From: Muribaculaceae bacterium
Lineage (GTDB): Bacteria; Bacteroidota; Bacteroidia; Bacteroidales; Muribaculaceae
Direction: 5' to 3'
DNA length: 36,997 nucleotides
Assembly (NCBI GenBank): GCA_011959405.1
Contig: BLLX01000012.1
Coordinates: forward strand, 1 to 36,997
Part shown: piece by piece, positions 32,701-36,997 of the stretch
Layout of the letters: each line of letters starts with the position of its first letter
Position numbering within the stretch: the first letter of the stretch is position 1
The notes under the pieces: model-generated
What the model was told of the DNA's origin: nothing
Seen by the model: only the letters and a program-made list of their open reading frames with translations
The model's database searches: none
Made by a program: the position numbers and the translations under genes

Positions 32701-32811
32701 CTGCTGTTCCTCCTTCCACTCCTCCTCCCCTCCCGCTCCCTCAGACCATATCCCCGGATACACCGAAGCCGGTGTTGCAAAACTCCCAGGCCAAAGGTCT
32801 CTGAGAATTGA
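29701..32811 (+). CDS. RND efflux permease 2, 1036 aa
   Basis: A second RND pump protein, distinct from permease 1. N-terminal helix MKTRAFSIIVVFVALAILGC, porter domains (VEAEVTGKLESMLARIGGV, GASPMEWRLTYDSNQLRALG), TM4 with LNLIIDNIIVMGDHY holding one Asp, a C-terminal half that includes SRPLIVIATIPLSFIGVFL and the TM10-like SGLTVNAAIYLLTEYE. The first half departs from typical pumps in TM4/TM6, and the last 30 residues form an arginine/proline-rich tail (RSLRPYPRIHRSRCCKTPRP). No own adaptor is encoded, so it probably shares the adaptor and TolC protein, perhaps as a hetero-trimer with permease 1 as in MdtBC. Confidence 0.9.
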   Translation: MKTRAFSIIVVFVALAILGCALIPRLAVKLMPSRTLPSLTVSFSMPDAAARVVEAEVTGKLESMLARIGGVREIKSTSTSGGGSITIGFDSHTDMQQARFEASTLIRQAWPELPDGVSYPSISTARSSRQSARPILSYTINAPGAPAAIMQYAEENIRPVIGRIQGVNRIALSGASPMEWRLTYDSNQLRALGLTSTDIATAVAEHNASQFYGMTLTDSGTWIAVRSTNGDSREFDIKGIYLTGADSVAVRLDRLVTAGYVPSRPTGHYRINGLNSIYCNIYADEDANQLELAAKIKAALADMSLPPNYALTLKSDATENIAAELDKIYLRSGLTLLILLIFIALATLNARYMLVIIISLTLSLFVSVIFYWLADIEIQLYSLAGITISLNLIIDNIIVMGDHYRRRHDCRVFTAVLAATLTTIGALSIVFFLDDELRLNLQDFVAVVIINLTVSLAAALWLVPALIERFGPASLGKPRRYRRTRLLAKFNRCYAAYIRFGRRWRWVILMLAVLSFGIPVFMIPEYKCSDTYNKDIRPWVNRILGGTLRLFVEEVYAGSYFSRNEHEPVLQISASLPNGATLEQMDALVRKMEQFLSGFAEITQFRTDIYSARQANIAVSFTAEAARSGFPYQLKALTISEALTLGGGSWAVFGLEDRGFDNSVAENAGSYQVRIMGYNYDELEALAEQFRQKLLSHRRIKEVTVNSEFSWYKDDYTEFYLDIDSDAMARQSLNVYDLYSALTPAFGRDIYCGMTPDGAQRILLDSRQNGELDVWALMNLPFTVRGKTFKLSQFATVRQLNASRSIAKENQQYVLCLQYEYIGSQLQGQRMLDKDIEEFRGHLPLGYSIEDPHAAYRWGPSSSKNLWLLLLVIAIIFWTTAILFNSLSRPLIVIATIPLSFIGVFLIFYLTGANFDQGGFAAFVLMSGLTVNAAIYLLTEYERTDNYIRAFNAKIIPILLTIASTVLGFIPFMVGPDAPEPFWFPLALGTIGGLTASLLTLLFLLPLLLPSRSLRPYPRIHRSRCCKTPRPKVSEN

Positions 32812-32885
32812 ATATTTCAGTCCATATTACACCAAGCATATCTCGCTTGTTTCACCCGCTGCTAAGTTCTCGCCGTAATTGCTTG

Positions 32886-32928
32886 ATAAAAAGAAAATTG
32901 GAAATCAACTTTAATGTTGATCTCCAAT
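32886..32928 (-). terminator. Terminator of tRNA-Pro
   Basis: Hairpin ATTGGAAATCAAC (32897-32909) against GTTGATCTCCAAT (32916-32928), 12 of 13 pairs with a 6-nt loop. On the minus strand it is followed by TTTTCTTTTT. Confidence 0.8.
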
Positions 32929-32935
32929 TCTTGAG

Positions 32936-33008
32936 TCGGGGTGAGAAGACTCGAACTTCCGACCTCCACGTCCCGAACGTGGCGCGCTGCCAACTGTGCT
33001 ACACCCCG
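32936..33008 (-). tRNA. tRNA-Pro (anticodon CGG)
   Basis: A complete 73-nt cloverleaf. The acceptor is CGGGGTG/CACCCCG with A as discriminator, the D arm contains AGTTGGCAG, the anticodon arm is CCACG-TTCGGGA-CGTGG with CGG at positions 34-36, and the T loop is TTCGAGT. CCA is not encoded. Own promoter upstream and terminator downstream. Confidence 0.95.
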
Positions 33009-33018
33009 AAAGCGCCCA

Positions 33019-33050
33019 CAAAGGTAGATACTTTTTCTGATATATGCAAA
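33019..33050 (-). promoter_or_regulatory. Promoter of tRNA-Pro
   Basis: TTTG (33050-33047, minus), exactly 20 nt, then TACCTTTG (33026-33019), 10 nt ahead of the tRNA 5' end. The best consensus promoter in the window. Confidence 0.8.
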
Positions 33051-33075
33051 TAAAAAATTTTTATTGTTATAATTT

Positions 33076-33107
33076 GTTGCAAACGGACGGGGCTGTGCGT
33101 ATATTTG
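33076..33107 (+). promoter_or_regulatory. Promoter of the sigma-factor operon
   Basis: -7 box TATATTTG at 33100-33107 with TTG at 33077-33079 and a 20-nt spacer. The box ends 5 nt before the ATG at 33113, so the mRNA is probably leaderless. Confidence 0.6.
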
Positions 33108-33112
33108 ATGTA

Positions 33113-33613
33113 ATGACAGAGACAGGCGACATACTCACCTCAATATTTACGCGGCTAAGACCACGGTTGCACAGCACTGCCGCGCGGTGGCTCGGCTCAG
33201 ACAGCGATGCCGACGATGTGTTGCAGGACGCTTTTCTGCGACTATGGGGCAAAACTCTGGACCATGACATGACGGAACGAGCGGCGGCAACAGCTGTGAA
33301 AAGCACATGTATCGACACATTGCGACGACGGAAAGTGCGCAGGGCGGACCCTCTGGAGAGCGTGGCCGACATTGAGCCGGCAAACAGCGCAAATGATACA
33401 GCAGAAGAGATATATGAGGATGTGACGGTGCTGATCAACGGCCGCTTGTCGGAGCAGGCGCGTTCGGTGTTGCTTCTGCGTGACCGCGACGAGTGGGAGT
33501 TTGACGCCATAGCCGAGCATCTGGGTCTGTCGGAAGCTAACGTAAGAATGATATTAAGCCGTGCGCGGCGTACCGTGCGCGATCTCTATAACCAACAATG
33601 CAGACAGCGATGA
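33113..33613 (+). CDS. ECF-type RNA polymerase sigma factor, 166 aa
   Basis: Region 2 has the DADDVLQDAFLRLWGK helix that binds core polymerase and the -10 element. Region 4 is at the C terminus (AIAEHLGLSEANVRMILSRARRTVRDLY), a helix-turn-helix. The linker is short, as in ECF factors. I use the ATG at 33113 (MTETGDILTSIF), since the upstream extension lies inside the promoter. Its stop overlaps the next start (ATGA), and three small envelope-directed genes follow. Probably an envelope-stress or carbohydrate-responsive factor controlled by the next gene. Confidence 0.9.
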   Translation: MTETGDILTSIFTRLRPRLHSTAARWLGSDSDADDVLQDAFLRLWGKTLDHDMTERAAATAVKSTCIDTLRRRKVRRADPLESVADIEPANSANDTAEEIYEDVTVLINGRLSEQARSVLLLRDRDEWEFDAIAEHLGLSEANVRMILSRARRTVRDLYNQQCRQR

Positions 33614-34053
33614 ACGAACAACAGATCACCAAACTGATAGAGCGCTATTTCGCAGCCGAAACCACCTTGGAAGAGGAAAAAGAGTTGCGCAGGCTTTTGG
33701 CCGATCCGTCGACTGCCCATATCCCGATGGCCGACGAAGCGCGCGCCGTGATCGGATGGGCACGGATGAACGCCACTCCCCGCAGGCGCATTCTACCGAT
33801 GGCCTTTTTAAAGATAATGTCGGCAGCAGCAATGCTTGGCATCGCCACAGGCGTAGGCCTGAATCTCATGCTGCCTGCTGACAGACCGGAGGGAACTGCC
33901 GTAGTCTACATAGCAGGCCAGGAAATCCACGACGAGCAGCTCGCCATGACCACCGCTCTGCAAGCATTTGCCGACGTTGCTCAGGCCAAGGAACGCCTGG
34001 ACAGCGACATATCTAAAATATTCAATAATCTCAATAACTCCACACTGCAATGA
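33610..34053 (+). CDS. Single-pass membrane protein, probable anti-sigma factor, 147 aa
   Basis: N-terminal cytoplasmic helices (MNEQQITKLIERYFAAETTL, EEKELRRLLADP) resemble the short anti-sigma domains of Bacteroidetes. One membrane segment (FLKIMSAAAMLGIATGVGLN, about residues 63-84) is followed by a periplasmic tail (TAVVYIAGQEIHDEQLAMT). The start ATG at 33610 overlaps the sigma stop, and the stop overlaps the next start, both as ATGA. Anti-sigma function is inferred from position and topology. Confidence 0.7.
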   Translation: MNEQQITKLIERYFAAETTLEEEKELRRLLADPSTAHIPMADEARAVIGWARMNATPRRRILPMAFLKIMSAAAMLGIATGVGLNLMLPADRPEGTAVVYIAGQEIHDEQLAMTTALQAFADVAQAKERLDSDISKIFNNLNNSTLQ

Positions 34054-34517
34054 ATACACTCCTAAAATCCATGCTGTGCATGTGCATGATGTTTATTTCC
34101 GGTGTGACAACAGCGGTTTATGCCCGGGAAAACGTGCTTGCCGTCTTCGGTGATCCCATAAGCAAAAGCCGCGGGGTGACATCAGTGGAGATCGAAGGCT
34201 CAACGCTGTCGGCCTACGACATATCGCTTCTAAAATGCATGACATTGGAAAAAGAAGCCACAGGCCACACCGCGGCGATTGAAAAAGCCCTGACGGCCGA
34301 CAGCCCTGCGGCTGCGGAACGCGACGTGCGCCGTTCGGGCGGACGTATAGTCTACGGATTTTACGCTTTCGGGCCGACCAAAGACAACCGAAAATTCGGC
34401 TACGTCTACTACGTCAGCTCCCCTGAACAGGCCGCTCTGATCTATTTTGAATCCAAACTTCCGCCTTCGGAAGTACGCGAGAAAGTATTATCCAAACTCA
34501 CATCCGGAAATTTATGA
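34050..34517 (+). CDS. Secreted protein resembling DUF6108-type family, 155 aa
   Basis: Signal peptide MNTLLKSMLCMCMMFISGV up to about residue 25 (VYA), then a compact alpha/beta domain (SLSAYDISLLKCMTLEK region, GGRIVYGFYAFGP, NRKFGYVYYVSSPEQAALIY). Similar small periplasmic proteins accompany ECF sigma genes in Bacteroidales; I think of DUF6108 but am not certain. Both ends overlap the neighbours by ATGA, so expression is coupled. Function unknown. Confidence 0.6.
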   Translation: MNTLLKSMLCMCMMFISGVTTAVYARENVLAVFGDPISKSRGVTSVEIEGSTLSAYDISLLKCMTLEKEATGHTAAIEKALTADSPAAAERDVRRSGGRIVYGFYAFGPTKDNRKFGYVYYVSSPEQAALIYFESKLPPSEVREKVLSKLTSGNL

Positions 34518-35392
34518 ACCTGAAAATTCTGTTTACTCTGGCCGCTGCGGCATCAATGACCACTGCCGCAGCCGAAAAGGTCCTGACACATGTGCCACGC
34601 GTAGTGATAACCCAAAGCGGGGATTCGACAGTCATGTCTGTATGGACTGACTCTCTGGCCGATCCGTCTACCTACAGATGGATCACACATGACGAACAGT
34701 CTGAAAACATGTCTGAAACCCGCACGTTACACTTCCAGCTTCCCTTTGCCGATCTTATTGATAAAAATAAGAACACAGGCAACAGCCACAACCCCTACGG
34801 AAAACTCACGTGTCCAGTCAGCATCTATGCCGGCGCCGCGATTCCCACAGGCAAATCCGCATCAGGCATCGTGACCGGATGGGAAATCGGCGTGCGCGAG
34901 ATAGCGGCCGCTGAAATACGCCCCCGCAAAAACGGCACGGCATTTCGTCTCGGAGCCGGATTGGGCTGGCGTGTGATGAACGTGGACAAAAGTTTGACAA
35001 TGCGCGTTTCCGAAAGGCAATGTCTGGAAATCGTCCCGGCCGATCCCGCCGCAGTCAAAGCAGGCGGACAGATCTCCACATTCCACATCACCGTGCCATT
35101 CACCATCGAACAGCCTATCGGCTCACGTGGCTTTTCGATAAGCGCAGGAGCGGAACTGCATCTCAACACCTATACTACCGCTTCAGTAAAGACCGAGCTG
35201 ATATCCGGCGAGAAAGTGACAAATACGTACAAAGGCCTGCACCAGCGAATAGCCACGATAGAATTCACCGGAATGCTCGGATGGACTCCGGGAGTGGCCG
35301 TCTACGTGCGCTACGCCCCGTTCAACCCCTTTATCGACGGCTACGGACCAGATTACAAAACCATATCGGTGGGCGGCATGCTCTATTTCTAA
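34514..35392 (+). CDS. Outer-membrane beta-barrel-like protein A, 292 aa
   Basis: Signal peptide MNLKILFTLAAAASMTTAAA, then strands with alternating aromatic residues and a C-terminal aromatic (GGMLYF). Segments such as GWEIGVREIAAAEI, FRLGAGLGWRVMNV and FSISAGAELHLNTYT look like adjacent barrel strands. It shares layout and C-terminal motif (GMLGWTPGVAVYVRYAPFNP) with the next gene (GMLGLSDDIGLYVRYCPMRP), so the two are paralogs. The start overlaps the previous stop by ATGA. Probably an envelope protein under the local sigma factor. Confidence 0.7.
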   Translation: MNLKILFTLAAAASMTTAAAEKVLTHVPRVVITQSGDSTVMSVWTDSLADPSTYRWITHDEQSENMSETRTLHFQLPFADLIDKNKNTGNSHNPYGKLTCPVSIYAGAAIPTGKSASGIVTGWEIGVREIAAAEIRPRKNGTAFRLGAGLGWRVMNVDKSLTMRVSERQCLEIVPADPAAVKAGGQISTFHITVPFTIEQPIGSRGFSISAGAELHLNTYTTASVKTELISGEKVTNTYKGLHQRIATIEFTGMLGWTPGVAVYVRYAPFNPFIDGYGPDYKTISVGGMLYF

Positions 35393-35418
35393 ACGCATAA
35401 TCAATCATATCCAACAAC

Positions 35419-36312
35419 ATGAAACGATTGTACACACTCCTTATAGCCATAACGGCCATCTCTCCCGCAATCACAGCAACTGCGGCCACTGCCGCCGACA
35501 CCGTGATAGACGCCACCACGGTGAACCGTGTGATCATAGCCGAATCAAACCACGCAGCCACAATAACGCTCGACGGCATCGGGTCGCACGCCGACAGCAC
35601 CTTCACACACCGCATACGCCTGCCATGGGACGGCACAGAGCACTATTCGGCCCCGTCCACATTTTCTGTGCCGCTCGACGGTGATGCCGATTGCAATGAC
35701 AGGCTCAACCGCTGGCATATAAGCACCGGCGGAGTGGCTTTCGGATGGGTCAACGCCCCGGGCACTCCGGCCGAAATGGGCAAATCACTGGAAATCGGCT
35801 GGTTTGAGATTCTCGGAGTAAGCTATTCGATAAGCCGCATGTCCACCGTATCCGTCGGTGCGGGTATCAACTGGCGCAACTACAAGACCTCGCTTCCCGA
35901 TGTGGAATGGCAGGCCGATGAAGCCGGCAACGCAACATTCGCCCCATGGCACGACACGGAGACAACGTCTGGCGTATCACGCCTGAAGACGTTCAGTGTC
36001 ACCATTCCCGTTATGTTCAAACAGAAAATGCCGTTCAAGCTATGCGGCCAGCGGCAATGGATAGCTGCCGGAGCAGAGCTGTGTCTCACCCCACACGCAT
36101 CACTTCTGTCGACATGGCACGACAGCGAAGGTGCCAAACATAAGCTCGGCACCGACAATATAAATCACCGCTTGTTCACGTGCAACGTGGTGGGCATGCT
36201 GGGACTGTCAGACGACATAGGTCTCTATGTACGCTACTGCCCCATGCGGCCTCTCGCGGCACCGTCACCTGACTTCCGCCCGTTGTCCACCGGCATCATC
36301 TTGTTTTACTGA
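35419..36312 (+). CDS. Outer-membrane beta-barrel-like protein B, 297 aa, paralog of A
   Basis: Signal peptide MKRLYTLLIAITAISPAITA, then a barrel-like body (WFEILGVSYSISRMSTVSVG, AGINWRNYKTSLPDVEW, KTFSVTIPVMFKQKMPF) and the terminal signature LSTGIILFY. Only 26 nt after protein A and without its own promoter that I can see, so it closes the sigma-factor operon. Function unknown. Confidence 0.7.
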   Translation: MKRLYTLLIAITAISPAITATAATAADTVIDATTVNRVIIAESNHAATITLDGIGSHADSTFTHRIRLPWDGTEHYSAPSTFSVPLDGDADCNDRLNRWHISTGGVAFGWVNAPGTPAEMGKSLEIGWFEILGVSYSISRMSTVSVGAGINWRNYKTSLPDVEWQADEAGNATFAPWHDTETTSGVSRLKTFSVTIPVMFKQKMPFKLCGQRQWIAAGAELCLTPHASLLSTWHDSEGAKHKLGTDNINHRLFTCNVVGMLGLSDDIGLYVRYCPMRPLAAPSPDFRPLSTGIILFY

Positions 36313-36329
36313 CTGCAGCGCCGGCCAGA

Positions 36330-36997
36330 TCAGAGCATCGACAGTATCCTGAACGACTTAGGGAGCATATTATTGGCCCGTGATCCAAGATTTTTCACAA
36401 ACCCCAGCGGATGATCCTGATAAGTGAGCAGTACTATGCCACGGGGAACGCCATCCGGCAACACCAGCGCATCGCGGTGAAGATAACGCAAGGCTGTGTC
36501 GCGGTCAACTTCCGCTTCGGGATATGTTCCACGTGGATATGAGGTGCTGAGAGCATAACGATGTGTCGGAATCCGGTCACGGCCCTTCTCTTCCGTCTCC
36601 TGAACTCCGTAAAGTGCCACAGATGTGGCCTTGCGGAGTTTTTTCTCGCTGACAGCGGCATCAGGATGGAATTCTCCGGGCTTGCGCAGCAAAGCTATGA
36701 ACAGGCCTTCGCCACGCACCAGATGCGGATAAAAATGGCCGCAGACCACACCGGACTCTCCTCCGAAAGGCAATGGCAGACGCTCGGCACCATACTCTTC
36801 GCACAGCCAATCCACATTATCCTCATTTTCCTCCCTCGAGAAAGTACATGTGCTGTAAATAAAATAGCCGCCGGGACGCAACATAGGCCACAGATTTGCG
36901 AGTATCGAGCGCTGAAGCGACGCGCACTGTCTCACCAGTCCCGGAGTCCACTGGGCCACAGCCCGCGGATCTTTACGCATCATACCCTCACCCGAGC
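36330..36997 (-). CDS. RsmB/RsmF-type rRNA (cytosine-C5)-methyltransferase, C-terminal part
   Basis: The gene runs off the right edge; the visible 222 codons begin at the catalytic CSGEGMMRKDP block, whose Cys releases the product in this family. Then come IYSTCTFSREENEDNVDWL (the second catalytic Cys in STCT) and a C-terminal RNA-binding domain (RYLHRDALVLPDGVPRGIVL, YQDHPLGFVKNLGSRANNM) like the PUA-type end of RsmF. SAM-dependent m5C formation in 16S rRNA is the expected role. Convergent with the sigma-factor operon, with 17 nt between them. Confidence 0.92.
   Translation of the reverse strand, partial: SGEGMMRKDPRAVAQWTPGLVRQCASLQRSILANLWPMLRPGGYFIYSTCTFSREENEDNVDWLCEEYGAERLPLPFGGESGVVCGHFYPHLVRGEGLFIALLRKPGEFHPDAAVSEKKLRKATSVALYGVQETEEKGRDRIPTHRYALSTSYPRGTYPEAEVDRDTALRYLHRDALVLPDGVPRGIVLLTYQDHPLGFVKNLGSRANNMLPKSFRILSML

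Noticed and set aside
32936-33008. tRNA-Pro as an integration site for a genomic island.
   Set aside because: No integrase gene, no repeated tRNA 3' end in the window, and the flanking genes look like core genes.
1-36997. CRISPR arrays or long tandem repeats.
   Set aside because: No regularly spaced repeats of 20-40 bp were seen; the only long repeat is the 90-bp pair at 11393 and 12338.

Overview
The window looks like a chromosomal segment of a gut Bacteroidales bacterium. A Muribaculaceae-like genome is my best guess, but this rests on recognition, not on a search. Supporting evidence: promoters of the Bacteroidetes type (TAnnTTTG -7 boxes, with a TTTG about 20 nt upstream before tRNA-Pro and before the NVEALA gene), families largely confined to this phylum (NVEALA peptide, 6-bladed beta-propeller lipoprotein, a DEAD-box helicase with a DEYD motif), and IS5 and IS982 transposase sequences.

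Layout. 1-6.6 kb is core-like: the 3' end of RNase R, a small conserved-looking gene, a WecA/MraY-type glycosyl-phosphate transferase, a DEAD-box helicase, and a three-gene polyphosphate-polymerase-type unit (VTC domain, DUF4956 membrane protein, DUF2490 outer-membrane protein). 6.7-19.6 kb is an AT-richer accessory island of mostly unrecognised acidic proteins, mainly on the minus strand. It contains a broken TonB-C-like lipoprotein, a five-gene minus-strand operon (11443 to 7938), a metallopeptidase gene sharing that operon's promoter and N-terminal module, a HAD phosphatase/FtsZ-C-like pair behind a tRNA-like element, a structured RNA candidate, a WYL regulator with a metallophosphoesterase, decayed phage-type genes, a complete IS5-type element and a fused IS982/GIY-YIG remnant. 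19.7-32.8 kb is a co-directional locus: NVEALA peptide, beta-propeller lipoprotein, collapsed O-antigen-ligase-like gene, transglutaminase-like lipoprotein, thioredoxin/DUF1573 protein, then a tripartite efflux system with one adaptor, two different RND permeases and one TolC protein. 32.9-37 kb is core-like again: tRNA-Pro(CGG), a translationally coupled ECF sigma-factor operon ending in two paralogous outer-membrane proteins, and the 3' part of an RsmB/RsmF-type rRNA methyltransferase.

The strongest candidate for something undescribed is a split FtsZ/tubulin-like pair in the island. The 216-aa protein at 9959-10609 follows the FtsZ N-terminal GTPase domain but has a degenerate T4 glycine loop. 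The 134-aa protein at 12934-13338 follows the FtsZ T7 loop and C-terminal domain and keeps two T7 aspartates. They are separate genes in different operons on the same strand, about 2.3 kb apart. Around them lie proteins that share a short N-terminal module (MIYKEYF...), one fused to a YgjP-type zinc metallopeptidase. Other notable signals are a gene with two in-frame TAG codons in the same sequence context, a recurrent TTTGnCAG-N10-TAACTTTG promoter layout, several nearly leaderless genes, a tRNA-like element with a 10-nt anticodon loop in the leader of an RNA-repair-type HAD gene, and a perfect 20-bp palindrome abutting the NVEALA start codon.

All assignments are by eye from motifs; none was confirmed by database search.
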